A stretch of DNA of 64,000 nucleotides from Candidatus Thalassarchaeum betae (GTDB lineage Archaea > Thermoplasmatota > Poseidoniia > Poseidoniales > Thalassarchaeaceae): assembly GCA_003193925.1 (NCBI GenBank), contig PSPG01000001.1:124001-188000 (forward strand), in the 5' to 3' direction. The notes beneath the pieces are model-generated. The model saw nothing but the letters and a program-made list of their open reading frames with translations, did not search any database and had not been told where the DNA came from. A program made the translations under genes and the position numbers. Of this stretch, positions 1 to 10,137 are shown in pieces (positions within the stretch are counted from its first letter, which is position 1; each line of letters starts with the position of its first letter).

Positions 1-3
1 ACC

Positions 4-573
4 ATGGACGCCATCTGCGAGGTCGCGCATTCGAACGGATGCCGAGCCCATCTCGATGGCGCAAGGCTGTTCAACGCCGTAGTCGCAAGCGGAGTCGATG
101 CCGCTCGGATGGTCAGGGACTTCGACACCATCTCGATCTGCTTCTCCAAAGGGCTCGGAGCCCCAGTGGGCTCAGTCTTGGTAGGTGACGCCGCGATCAT
201 CGCAGAAGCTCACAGGTGGCGCAAGATGTTCGGTGGCGGGATGAGGCAGGCGGGTGTGCTTGCAGCTGCCGGGATATACGCCTTGGAGAACAACATCGAG
301 CGGCTGGCAGAGGACCACGCACGCGCCCGCCGGCTGGCAGAGGCGGTGAACTCGATGGACGGCTACTCGGTGGACCTCGGGGCAGTCCAGACGAACATGG
401 TATACGTCTCCTGCAAGGAAGGCGGTGCGAGAGCACTCGTCGCGAGCCTCGCTGAGCAGGGCGTCGATGTGCTCGACCTCGAGGAATCCACAATCAGGGC
501 GGTAATGCACCTGCACATCACCGACGAGGACACCGACAGGGCAATCGCAGCCTTCGAGAACGCTCACATCTGA
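4..573 (+). CDS. ltaE: low-specificity L-threonine aldolase / beta-eliminating lyase family, 5'-truncated by window edge
   Basis: AHLDGARLFNA, SICFSKGLGAPVGSVLVG (PLP-Lys region) and RKMFGGGMRQAG motifs typical of threonine aldolases; N-terminus probably outside the window. Confidence 0.85.
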   Translation: MDAICEVAHSNGCRAHLDGARLFNAVVASGVDAARMVRDFDTISICFSKGLGAPVGSVLVGDAAIIAEAHRWRKMFGGGMRQAGVLAAAGIYALENNIERLAEDHARARRLAEAVNSMDGYSVDLGAVQTNMVYVSCKEGGARALVASLAEQGVDVLDLEESTIRAVMHLHITDEDTDRAIAAFENAHI

Positions 574-611
574 CCCAAGCCTTTGAGAGCGGGACAGAGC
601 GGCGATTCACC

Positions 612-1505
612 ATGCGAGGCCGCATAGCGCTCGTCCTCATCATCGTGCTGCTCACGCCCGCACCTGGGCAGGCAACCGAGGCAGTCGACCTCTCAGAGAG
701 CAGAGGCATCGTGGGCGGCCTCGTCATCGACCTCGGACTCGGCGAGCAGGATACCTCGGTCAGTGCTCAGGCCGAGGACCTGCCTCGGGTGGTCGAGGTG
801 TACACGGCTACGTGGTGCGCTAACTGCGTCGGCGCCGAGCACGCGCTCGACGAGGCGATTGAGGGCGAGAACGCCGTGGTCCTCTCTCACCACCGTTCGA
901 TCGGCGAGGTCGAAGACCCCTTCGGCACACAGGACGGGGACTGGCGCTGGGAAGACCTGTACGGTAGTGCCTCCCAAGAGGTAACCGGGCTCATGAGAGC
1001 CGCCCCGACCATGGTCTTCGACGGCTGCAGGGTCAAGGTCGGGACCTCTCCCAGCGGAGACTCGCTACAGACGGATTACGAAGAACTCCTCGCATTGCCG
1101 ATGCCCGTTTCAGGTGCGGAGTCATCGACTCTGACTTGGACGGGTAACAACAACTCGGGCACGGTTGGCTGGGGCTTCTCCTTCGCCCCCGCGGAGACGA
1201 CCAGTTGGGTTCACCGGTTGATGGTCGTCGAGGCGGTCGCGAACTTCCCCGAGGGCAGCAACGGCTTAGAGGACTACACCACCGTCGTCAGGGAGGTGGT
1301 GACTCTCAATGGAGACGATGGCAGCATGGCGCTGGAACTGCCAGCGGCCTGGGATGGAGACGACCTCTATCTGGTTCTGCTGCATGAGTGGACAACTGTG
1401 GCTGAGGAGGCTGACGGCGGCATTCTCAGCGCTCTTCCAGGCCTTGGAATGCTCACTCTCCTGCCAATCCTGGCAGCTCTCCTGCCTTCCCGCAGAGAGC
1501 GCTGA
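612..1505 (+). CDS. secreted thioredoxin-like protein with C-terminal PGF-CTERM-like anchor
   Basis: N-terminal signal peptide MRGRIALVLIIVLLTPAPGQA, TATWCANC (CxxC), C-terminal LPGLGMLTLLPILAALLPSRRER. Confidence 0.6.
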   Translation: MRGRIALVLIIVLLTPAPGQATEAVDLSESRGIVGGLVIDLGLGEQDTSVSAQAEDLPRVVEVYTATWCANCVGAEHALDEAIEGENAVVLSHHRSIGEVEDPFGTQDGDWRWEDLYGSASQEVTGLMRAAPTMVFDGCRVKVGTSPSGDSLQTDYEELLALPMPVSGAESSTLTWTGNNNSGTVGWGFSFAPAETTSWVHRLMVVEAVANFPEGSNGLEDYTTVVREVVTLNGDDGSMALELPAAWDGDDLYLVLLHEWTTVAEEADGGILSALPGLGMLTLLPILAALLPSRRER

Positions 1506-1565
1506 TTTCTTACCTGCGGCTACTTCTCCTCAGGTGGGTTGAATAACCCCGCCTTGCCATTGCGC

Positions 1566-4500
1566 ATGCTCGGTGATGCCATGACTTCCACACCTCCACT
1601 TCAAGTGACCAGCGAGGAGGTCTCCCGCGGAGCTACCCCGTCTTGGCTGATGGAGCACATGATGCATCAGGCGCTGGGTCCGACGGACACCGAATCAGGT
1701 GGCTCCGGGCGAATTCTGGTAGTCTATCCGACTGAGGAGTCCCGCAGGCAGACCATGTCTCTGCTCGATGGAGCAGGCACCGCTGTCGACCGGACACTGC
1801 ATCACACGGTCGAGTCGCTGAAGTCCTCCCTAGTCGCAGACCTGCGACTGCCGAGGGTGTTGACCAAGGGGGGCGCCTTCGATCTGATTCTGCACGAGGC
1901 GTGCCGTCAGGGGGCGGCGGGACTCGCCTTTCCGCTAATCAACCCTCTGCCCGACATGAACTGGGGTAGGGGGAAGACGGCGGCTCTGGCAGAATTGCAC
2001 TCGTTCCTGTCTAGCGAGTCCGCTGCTGGGAGCTGGGAGGGGCCCGGTATCACCTCCTTCAGGATGATTCTCAGACGGCTTGAGAAGGAACTCCGGGGAA
2101 CGCATCCCGACATGGTCGCGTCGCGCATCGTTGAGGGGCTGGAGAGCGGGTCAGAGCCGTTCACCCTCATCGACGTCGATGGCATCATCATGCTCGACCA
2201 TCCTCCAGGAACCCCCCGCGCACACACGGAACTCATGCTGGCTCTGTCGAGGCATTGCCCGGTGCACCAGTTGGCCTACCCGGGCAACTTCCGACTAGGC
2301 CACCACGGCCACCTGCTGCTGGACGAGCACCCGCTCAAGAGATCAGCCGAACTGCCGAGTTGGGTTCCGAACCACGAGCCCGACGCATCGGATTCCCTCA
2401 GCGGCGCCTCGCGCCTGCTTCTGCACAGGGAGGAGCATTCATTCGATGCGGCAATCGGCCTAGCGCGAGAGCGCCTGGAGTCGAGCAAGGAAGACCGAGT
2501 GATCATCGTCGATCCGGCCTTGGAGTCCAACATGCCCCGTTGGGAGCGCGCTCTGCGCGACCTCGGAATCCCGGCCACTCCCTCGCAGGTACCAGTCTCC
2601 TCGCACTCACTGGGACACTGGCTCGGCTCACTCGCCAATCTGGCACACGGAGCCGACGCATTCTCACTGGAAAGCCTGCGCTCGCTCTCCCTGCAGCGCT
2701 CAATCAGCGCCCTCGACGAGCCCGAGCAGCACCCGTCCGAGGGCAGGGTCAGTCCACATGCGGATTCGGACCTGCTCACCGAGCTCGCCCGCGGTGAGCA
2801 CGTCCTGGGCGGTCCCGGCGCTCTCAGGAGATGGCTCCAGACGATGTCGAGGCCTACGCTCTCGGAACGAGACGGCATCAGGAAGGAGTCCACCCAGTGG
2901 TGGCTCCTATGCGTGGCCAATTCACTGAGGCCGCTGCTCAGCGGCGAGGACTGCGCGGCTTTGCAGGAGGAGCATGTCAGGGTCGGCTGTCACACCGGAG
3001 CGATTCTGCCTTTGAGTGAGCCGACTCGGAGCGGAGATGCATGGCTGCTGGCCACACTCGGACTGATCGACCTCGAATCGGCGATGGAGTTGTGCGATGG
3101 TGAGGGCACTTCGCCGGCCGCGGTGGTCCAGGCTGTAGTCAGGGACCACAGCGCCCTGAGGGCGATGCAGGGCAATATCGGACAGGAAACCCCTCGCATC
3201 GGTCCCGACTGGGTCGACGAGTTCACTTCCCTGATTCAATCCTCGAGCATCCAACAAGGTGGCTCCAACGCCACCAGCAGGGTCAGGGTATTGACTCCCT
3301 CTGATGCTCTGGGTTGCACTGCCGAGCTGGTCATCCTCACAAATCTGTCCAGTTCCTCCTGGGACCTCAGGGTCCCTAAGATGGCCTTCCTCGGCGACGA
3401 GGAGCGCCATTCGCTAGATCTCCTCCGACCCGACGGGCCAGTGCGCGACGCCCGCCACCATCTCGAGCACCTGCTCGCGGCTGCCCCGGAGACCATCCTG
3501 CTGGACCCGAGCCTCGATGACGCATCTCCTGCCGCTGCGCCGATCAGGGAATGGGCAACCGCCAACGACCCCGACGACGAGGCGGAGATCCTCGACTCCC
3601 GCCCCAGCCACCCAGTGAGTCCCCGTGACTTCCGCCAGTCTGATGGAATCCTACTCAGGAGCATGAGACCCCCTATCCACCCGCCGATCAATCCCAACTC
3701 GGTCTCGATATCGATGGACCTGCAGTTGCAGCGCGACCGTGAGAGGAGGCAACCCAGTCGCTCGGAGGATGACGGCTACCTGCCTGACGGCGTCGCACCA
3801 CACCTCTTCTCAATCGAGTTTGGGGACCTGTTCCGCAAGACTCCAGCAGGGGTCGAGCCGCCCCGTGCGCATGCGAGGTGGCCGCTCGTCGGAGGCTACA
3901 CACAGGGTGGCAAGAGGACGCCCACCATCGATCCCCGCCCATTCTCCCCCGCAGCCTCGGGCTCGATGGTCAGCGACTCGAGGCACGGCCACTCCCCGGG
4001 GGCAGAGCAGGACGTCGCGATCTGGTCGGCCAGCAGGCTCCACGAGTGGCTGCAATGCCCTAGGAGGGGATGGCTGTCAAGGGGGCTCAAGGCGGAGCAG
4101 GAGGAACTGCAGGCCGAGGACCTTGATCCTCGTACCCACGGAGAGCTCCTGCATCTCGTCCATCACGACATGCTGTGCGAGATCCTCGACCTCGATATCG
4201 GGGACGAGCGCGAGTTCGGGGGAAACGGATCAATCAGGAGTATCGCTCAGTCGGGAACCGATGAGAACGAGTTGATGCGAATAGCCCTCGAGTCACTCGA
4301 TTCCAGAGCGCCATGGCTCGACAGGACCGACGCGGTGTCCACCCACAGGCTGAGGCTCCTCACCGGGATGGACCGCGGAGCCTGGAACAGTTGGCTGGCC
4401 GACCCCAGGCCAATTCCACCGGCCGGAAGGGTCGGCACCATCGTGAGGGCCGAGAGCAGGCTCGGCGATGCTGCTCCGGTCTGCCTCGAGTGGAGCATGA

Positions 4501-5162
4501 CGAGCCACGACGAGGCGGGCATCGAGGTCTCTCTTCCCGCTGAGCTGACCTGTGGGGGGGAAGAACTCCCCACCATCCGGGTGCGGGGCTACGTCGATAG
4601 AGTGGACATTCTGCCTATGGACGAGGAGGGACTCGTATGGATGGATGCTGACGGGAACGAAAGCGTTGCCCCGATCAGAGTCCACGAATCAGGCTGGAAG
4701 CCCCGCCGACTGGTCGCAATCAGGGATCTCAAGACGTCTGAGTCCAAGTCGGCAAAGGACCGCCACTCTGGCGGTCTGCTGGATGAGTTGCAACTAGCCC
4801 TCTACGCAAGAGCATGGGAGATCGCCCACCCTGGTGACTTGGTAGTGGCAGCCGGTATCTCTCTCTTCAGTCACAACACCGAGCACATGCTCGAGATGTC
4901 CACATGGTACTCCGCTTCTCACGCAGAGTTGCAAGTGGGTACCCGCACCGATGTCACTGCGAGTCTGCACAGGTTCGCTGACGAGGGGCCCTCGCCGGGC
5001 AGTGACCACTTCAGGGCATGGCTGGCACAGCGTCTGTCCGTTGCTCTGGGGGTTGCTGCCGGGGCGGCTTCAGGCAGCGTGCACCCGACCCCGTCGAAGG
5101 GGGTATGCAGGTACTGCCCTGTCAGCAACACCTGCGAAGTCAGAATGGAGGATGATTACTGA
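1566..5162 (+). CDS. AddB-like PD-(D/E)XK nuclease with inactivated helicase-like N-terminal region
   Basis: C-terminal WSASRLHEWLQCPRRGWL, VAIRDLKTSES...DELQLALYARA (PD-(D/E)XK core) and CRYCPVSNTC; no Walker A; directly upstream of and overlapping the AddA-like gene. Start chosen at first ATG after the TTG in the ORF track. Confidence 0.75.
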   Translation: MLGDAMTSTPPLQVTSEEVSRGATPSWLMEHMMHQALGPTDTESGGSGRILVVYPTEESRRQTMSLLDGAGTAVDRTLHHTVESLKSSLVADLRLPRVLTKGGAFDLILHEACRQGAAGLAFPLINPLPDMNWGRGKTAALAELHSFLSSESAAGSWEGPGITSFRMILRRLEKELRGTHPDMVASRIVEGLESGSEPFTLIDVDGIIMLDHPPGTPRAHTELMLALSRHCPVHQLAYPGNFRLGHHGHLLLDEHPLKRSAELPSWVPNHEPDASDSLSGASRLLLHREEHSFDAAIGLARERLESSKEDRVIIVDPALESNMPRWERALRDLGIPATPSQVPVSSHSLGHWLGSLANLAHGADAFSLESLRSLSLQRSISALDEPEQHPSEGRVSPHADSDLLTELARGEHVLGGPGALRRWLQTMSRPTLSERDGIRKESTQWWLLCVANSLRPLLSGEDCAALQEEHVRVGCHTGAILPLSEPTRSGDAWLLATLGLIDLESAMELCDGEGTSPAAVVQAVVRDHSALRAMQGNIGQETPRIGPDWVDEFTSLIQSSSIQQGGSNATSRVRVLTPSDALGCTAELVILTNLSSSSWDLRVPKMAFLGDEERHSLDLLRPDGPVRDARHHLEHLLAAAPETILLDPSLDDASPAAAPIREWATANDPDDEAEILDSRPSHPVSPRDFRQSDGILLRSMRPPIHPPINPNSVSISMDLQLQRDRERRQPSRSEDDGYLPDGVAPHLFSIEFGDLFRKTPAGVEPPRAHARWPLVGGYTQGGKRTPTIDPRPFSPAASGSMVSDSRHGHSPGAEQDVAIWSASRLHEWLQCPRRGWLSRGLKAEQEELQAEDLDPRTHGELLHLVHHDMLCEILDLDIGDEREFGGNGSIRSIAQSGTDENELMRIALESLDSRAPWLDRTDAVSTHRLRLLTGMDRGAWNSWLADPRPIPPAGRVGTIVRAESRLGDAAPVCLEWSMTSHDEAGIEVSLPAELTCGGEELPTIRVRGYVDRVDILPMDEEGLVWMDADGNESVAPIRVHESGWKPRRLVAIRDLKTSESKSAKDRHSGGLLDELQLALYARAWEIAHPGDLVVAAGISLFSHNTEHMLEMSTWYSASHAELQVGTRTDVTASLHRFADEGPSPGSDHFRAWLAQRLSVALGVAAGAASGSVHPTPSKGVCRYCPVSNTCEVRMEDDY

Positions 5163-8100
5163 TGCGTCTGAACACGGCTCAGCGACTCGCACTGAATCTG
5201 GATGCTCACATCGTCATCGACGCGGGGGCTGGCACAGGCAAGACCAGCACCATCGTCGACCGGGTCATCGAGCATTATCTCACCGAAGACCAGCGAGCGA
5301 CCCGCCTCCTGCCCAAGCCGGAGAGGCCGTCGAGGCTCCAGGGGGGGATGATCACGCCTCCCTCCTCCGAGCGCATGGACCTGCGCGAGTGGGGCGGGCT
5401 GCTTCCCGGAGAGGTCGTTCTGCTGACCTTCACCAACCGGGCGGCCGACGAGATGAGGGACCGCCTGCGTCGAAGCATCGCCCGCCTGCGGCCCGGTCCC
5501 GTGGGCGACGACGGAACTCACAGGAGCGACCCGCGAATCAGGCACGAGGGCTTCGGCGAGCAGTTACTGACCCTGCTCGAAGACGCCCCGATAGGAACCA
5601 TCGACTCGTTCCTCAATCAGCTTGTGGCACCCTATCGCGGCCTACTGGGCGACGCGCTCAGCCGCGAGAACATCTCGGACGCGGGCAGGATACTACTGGT
5701 CGATTCCGCACTCAACACCCTGTGGAGGCTGCCCAGTTCCCTATCGCACATCGGCGAGGCCGTGGATGCGGGGATACCCGCCCACATCGCCTCGGAGGTG
5801 CTTGCCGCGCGCGACAGAATCGCCCGCCATTACTCGGGGCGCAGGTCAGCCGCTGGCGTCCTGCGCAGCCTCGTAGGGCGCTCCGTGTTCATCGAGGAGG
5901 CTGCGCGCAGGATCATGGACGAACAAGGCAGGATCACCCCTGAGCTGCTGCGCCAGCAGATCATGGCGACTATCGATCCCGGTGACATCGCCGAGCACAC
6001 GCATGAGGTTCATGGGATCATCGCGGAGTTCTGCGAGCTGGTCAGGGAGAACATCGCGGTACTCGCGGCAGGGGGATGGCCGGCCGAGTCCCGAATGGCC
6101 TGCCTGGACTCCCTAGCGAGTGACGGCCCACCAGACGATGCATGGGGACAGTTGACATGGCTTAGCCACGTTCTCATTTGCACGGTCAGCGCCGCCAGCC
6201 TGATGGGAAGGAATCTGACGTTCTTCCCCAACACACAGTTCCCAGATGACTCTTGGGTGCCTGGAATCGGGAAGTTCTCCGGAATCCGCGACAAGAGCAC
6301 GAAAGAGCATGTCCGAGACAGCATGAAGCGCAGCATATCGACTCTGAAGGAGGCGTGGTCGACTGACCGGGGCAAGCTCCTGCTGCACTTCTCACGCATC
6401 GCCCTGCTGCTGGACGACTCCTCCCCCCCGGCAACCCCCGCCGATTGGGAGCCCCCCCTCACCCCACTGCCCGACCCCGTGCCAGAGCGACTCCAGAGGA
6501 CCAGAGCTGACCAGCACTACTTCACGTTCGAGGCAGAGGTGCGCAACCTGCAGGACCTGTACATCATCCATCAGGGATTCCAGGGCGTCATCCAGAAACT
6601 CAAGGAGCATGACGAGGTACATGACTTCGATGACATACAGAGACTCGCGGGCGACCTCCTCCTCGCCAACTGCCCGGCAACCTGCAGGGCCTTCTACCAT
6701 CCCTCCATCCAGAGCGCCTTGGACTCCATGGCTGACAGCCCGTGGCGCGACGACCACGTAACCGCAGCCTTCGCAGCTCTCGCCGCACTGGAGGCCGAGC
6801 CGAGCAGAGCGGGAGACTCCGCTGGCCATTTAGGCGCAATACGCGCCGACCTGGAGAGCAGGTGCGACCTGCTGAGAAGGATCAGGAGGAGGTACCGTGC
6901 CTTCGTCATCGACGAGGCCCAGGACAACTCCCCCCTGCAGTGGAGACTCCTGTCGAGGCTTTGGGGCGAGCGTCAGACCGAGGACGGCGACCCACAGACC
7001 CCCGACACGCCTTGGCAGCCTACCGTCTGCTACGTCGGCGACGTCAAGCAGAGCATCTACGCCTTCAGGCAGGCCGAGGTCACGGGTTTCCTAGAGTACG
7101 CAAGGTACCTCAGGACGGTCAACATCCACGAGTTTTCTAGCGTCGCCGAACTCACTCGCAAGCCCGCACTCAGAAGCGAGTCCCACAGCCGCGACCCGCG
7201 CAACGCCCACGCGGTCACCATCGCGACTGCCACCGAGCACATGGAGAAGGGAGGGCGCGATCTGATTGCTTGGATCCCCTTCGACGCGTCCGATAGGAAT
7301 CTCCCCTCGCCTGACGGTGCGGAGGTAGACGCACGCAGGGAGGGACTGATTTCGCTTCAGGTCAACTACCGCACCGAGGGCGGGTTGCTGAGAGCGATGA
7401 ACGAGTGGTGGAACGACGTCTTCTCGCCGAGGCACCGCCATTTCCCCAACGGAGACTTCTACGCAACTCCCCAGACCCTGTTCGGCAGCCCCGAGAAGCA
7501 CGACAACTCCGGCTCGATCGAGTGGCTCTGCCCATTGAGCACCGGCGGCGACAGCGATCCCACTACCGACCTGTCCATCCCGCTGGACCCCTTCGGCCCG
7601 GGCAAACCCGACTCCCTGGAGAGACAGGGGATGCTCATCGCCTTGCGCGTGCGCAGCCTGATCGAAGGCTCTCCGGTCAGGGTCCGCTCGGCGGACGGGC
7701 GCTGGCATCGAGTCGACGCCGAGGAAATGGTCTCGCCCAGTGACATCATGATCCTGCTGTCGAGCAGGAGTAAGATCAGGGACATCATCATCCGACATCT
7801 CCATGATCTGGGGATACCAGCCCAAGCGGACCGCGAGGGAGGCCTGCTCGACAGACCGGCCGCTCATGCTCTGGAAGGACTCCTGCAATTCATCGCCAGA
7901 CCGCGCTCCCGTCATCACGCCGCGTGGGTCGCGCGCTCCGTCCTCATCGGTCTGGATGACGCGCAGTTGCAGGATTTCATCGGTGGCTCGGAGCGCGGCG
8001 AGGACCTATTGACCAGGCTGTTGGAGCATACTGTCAACGAGCGGCAGCGAGCACTGGTGGCGAGATGGAGCGAGCTTTCCAGCGCTGGCCGTCTCATCGA

Positions 8101-10093
8101 CCTGCTGGAGGAGACCATCGACAGGTCGGACATCCTCACCGCGTACCCCGACCTAGTCTCACGTCAGGACGTCGAGCAGATAGTCGAGGTCATCCGCGCC
8201 CTGTCCATCGAGGTAGGGGGCGACCCGATGGTCCTAGCAGACAGGGTTCGCGACCTGCGCGAGCGCAGCTCGGACGCCTTGGAGGCAGTCACCGTGCCCC
8301 CCAGCGACGCTGTGAGGGTGATGACCATCCACGGCGCGAAGGGTCTCGAGGCGAAGGTGGTGATACTGGCCGACGTGTTCTCGAACAGACTGACCAACCT
8401 GAACATCGAGGACCGCAATCGCCTCATCGTCAGTCCAGAGCTCTTCGCCGGCAACCCGAAGCCCTGGTCCAACGAGAAGTCCCCGAAGTCCGCCCTCTGG
8501 TCGCACGTCAGGATGATCCACCGGGCTCGCAAGAGTGCCGAGGCCCGCAGACTGCTCTACGTCGGTGCTACGAGGGCCGAGGAGCGCCTGATTATCGTAG
8601 GCTCGACGAGAGGGACAGACTGGTCGGACGGCGAGGGTCTGAGGGTGCCATGGACATACGACCGGGCTATGCCGCAAATCGGCCAGATGTGGATTGAGTC
8701 ACTGCGTCAGGGCTCATGGCGTCGTGGTGAGACCGATTCGCCATGGCTCGATACGGACGACGGCGAGGAGCAGCCCGGGATCAAGACTCGGGGGCATCGG
8801 GTCATCGATCCTGCGAGGATGCTCTCAGGAGGCTCGCTGGGAGAGGACTCCGCCCTTTCCAGAATGCTCGTCATTCACCATCCGGACTGCTTCGACGCCG
8901 AAGACGGCGATCCTACCGGCGTCCTGACCCCACTCCAGCGCATCGAGAGGCTCGATGATGCCACTCGCACCTCCGTTGAGGAGGCTGCACCGGGGTTCCC
9001 GAAGCCTCGGCAAGAGCCAGCCCCCCGAATCCGAATCACGCCCAACAGGCTCCCGGCCTTCCAGGAGTGCGGCCGCCGCCACTGGTTCGAGACCAGGGGC
9101 GGCTTGGAACCTGATCCCATCATTCCCCGGGGCGAATCAGTAGCCGACGATGGGATGCCCGAGGGCGTCGACCCCGCCACCTTCGGCACCATCGTCCACA
9201 GAGTCATGGAAATCGGAATCGGCAACCCCGGTTCCAGTGAGGACGGACTCAGCAGCCCCCTCCTCAGATCATGGACCTCCCTCATTGAGGACCGAATGGC
9301 CGACCCGGATATCCACCGCACCGTTTTCTTGGAACTCCTGCCTACGGGAGCGGACGAGGAGCACACTGCCCGACTCGTGGAGACCATGGTCGAACATCTG
9401 CAAGCCGGCCCTCTGGGCGCCTTGGTTTCAGGAGACGCTGTGGATGGCCACAAGCTCGAGGGTCTGCGAACCGAGATGCCCTTCCACATCGCACTGACTG
9501 TGCCTCTTGGGGGGATGGTTCGACACAGATGGACTCCGGATGGGCCAGAGCCCCTCACGAGACTGGATGAAGCTACGGTCGAGATGAGCGGCATAATCGA
9601 CCTCGTCCTGTGCACCAGGACATCAGAATCCTCGACGATCCGGCCGGTCGACCTCAAGACCGAAGGAGCCGGGAGGATGTCCGAGGGAGGCTCGAACGAG
9701 CTTCTCGCTGCATTGGGTTCCGAAAAGACCGGGCCAGCCTGCGAGGCTGAGGAGGCGACTCTGAGGCAGCACAGGATGCAACTGGCTCTGTACTACCGCG
9801 CCCTGAGCAGCATCGAGCACGCTAGGCAGGAAGCAGGTCTGCCCCACAGGGAGGTGCTGCGACCGGCCATCCTCATCGGTGTCACGGGCAGGATGGTCGA
9901 GTATCCCGAGGACATGCTGAAGGAGTCATTGGATGAGCTCGATGAGTTACTGGCCAGCACGGCTCGCATGGCCCTCTCCTCCGATATGCCGATCTCGCAC
10001 TTCGCCAGATTGTCAGGAGAAGCCGCTTCGGCCTGCGAGAAGTGCCCCTTCCATCGAGGCTCTCTGCCGATATGCGGGCCAGCCGAGCAGTGA
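5162..10093 (+). CDS. AddA-like UvrD/Rep superfamily 1 helicase-nuclease
   Basis: Walker A DAGAGTGKTSTI, LTFTNRAADEMRDRL, FVIDEAQDNSPLQ, YVGDVKQSIYAFRQA, MTIHGAKGLEAKVVILAD, LLYVGATRAEERLIIV; C-terminal DLKT...QLALYYRAL nuclease motif and ACEKCPFHRGSLPIC. Confidence 0.9.
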   Translation: MRLNTAQRLALNLDAHIVIDAGAGTGKTSTIVDRVIEHYLTEDQRATRLLPKPERPSRLQGGMITPPSSERMDLREWGGLLPGEVVLLTFTNRAADEMRDRLRRSIARLRPGPVGDDGTHRSDPRIRHEGFGEQLLTLLEDAPIGTIDSFLNQLVAPYRGLLGDALSRENISDAGRILLVDSALNTLWRLPSSLSHIGEAVDAGIPAHIASEVLAARDRIARHYSGRRSAAGVLRSLVGRSVFIEEAARRIMDEQGRITPELLRQQIMATIDPGDIAEHTHEVHGIIAEFCELVRENIAVLAAGGWPAESRMACLDSLASDGPPDDAWGQLTWLSHVLICTVSAASLMGRNLTFFPNTQFPDDSWVPGIGKFSGIRDKSTKEHVRDSMKRSISTLKEAWSTDRGKLLLHFSRIALLLDDSSPPATPADWEPPLTPLPDPVPERLQRTRADQHYFTFEAEVRNLQDLYIIHQGFQGVIQKLKEHDEVHDFDDIQRLAGDLLLANCPATCRAFYHPSIQSALDSMADSPWRDDHVTAAFAALAALEAEPSRAGDSAGHLGAIRADLESRCDLLRRIRRRYRAFVIDEAQDNSPLQWRLLSRLWGERQTEDGDPQTPDTPWQPTVCYVGDVKQSIYAFRQAEVTGFLEYARYLRTVNIHEFSSVAELTRKPALRSESHSRDPRNAHAVTIATATEHMEKGGRDLIAWIPFDASDRNLPSPDGAEVDARREGLISLQVNYRTEGGLLRAMNEWWNDVFSPRHRHFPNGDFYATPQTLFGSPEKHDNSGSIEWLCPLSTGGDSDPTTDLSIPLDPFGPGKPDSLERQGMLIALRVRSLIEGSPVRVRSADGRWHRVDAEEMVSPSDIMILLSSRSKIRDIIIRHLHDLGIPAQADREGGLLDRPAAHALEGLLQFIARPRSRHHAAWVARSVLIGLDDAQLQDFIGGSERGEDLLTRLLEHTVNERQRALVARWSELSSAGRLIDLLEETIDRSDILTAYPDLVSRQDVEQIVEVIRALSIEVGGDPMVLADRVRDLRERSSDALEAVTVPPSDAVRVMTIHGAKGLEAKVVILADVFSNRLTNLNIEDRNRLIVSPELFAGNPKPWSNEKSPKSALWSHVRMIHRARKSAEARRLLYVGATRAEERLIIVGSTRGTDWSDGEGLRVPWTYDRAMPQIGQMWIESLRQGSWRRGETDSPWLDTDDGEEQPGIKTRGHRVIDPARMLSGGSLGEDSALSRMLVIHHPDCFDAEDGDPTGVLTPLQRIERLDDATRTSVEEAAPGFPKPRQEPAPRIRITPNRLPAFQECGRRHWFETRGGLEPDPIIPRGESVADDGMPEGVDPATFGTIVHRVMEIGIGNPGSSEDGLSSPLLRSWTSLIEDRMADPDIHRTVFLELLPTGADEEHTARLVETMVEHLQAGPLGALVSGDAVDGHKLEGLRTEMPFHIALTVPLGGMVRHRWTPDGPEPLTRLDEATVEMSGIIDLVLCTRTSESSTIRPVDLKTEGAGRMSEGGSNELLAALGSEKTGPACEAEEATLRQHRMQLALYYRALSSIEHARQEAGLPHREVLRPAILIGVTGRMVEYPEDMLKESLDELDELLASTARMALSSDMPISHFARLSGEAASACEKCPFHRGSLPICGPAEQ

Positions 10094-10137
10094 GGGGCCG
10101 TCGAAGAGTCCTTGTGCTCAAGGTCGCACACAAGGCC

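Noticed and set aside
172-567. Numerous long antisense and alternate-frame ORFs in the supplied track (e.g. 172..567, 2276..2920, 37468..37911, 55854..56543)
   Set aside because: High GC with few stop codons gives long shadow ORFs; each overlaps a convincingly coding frame and shows low-complexity Arg/Ser/Pro/Gly composition
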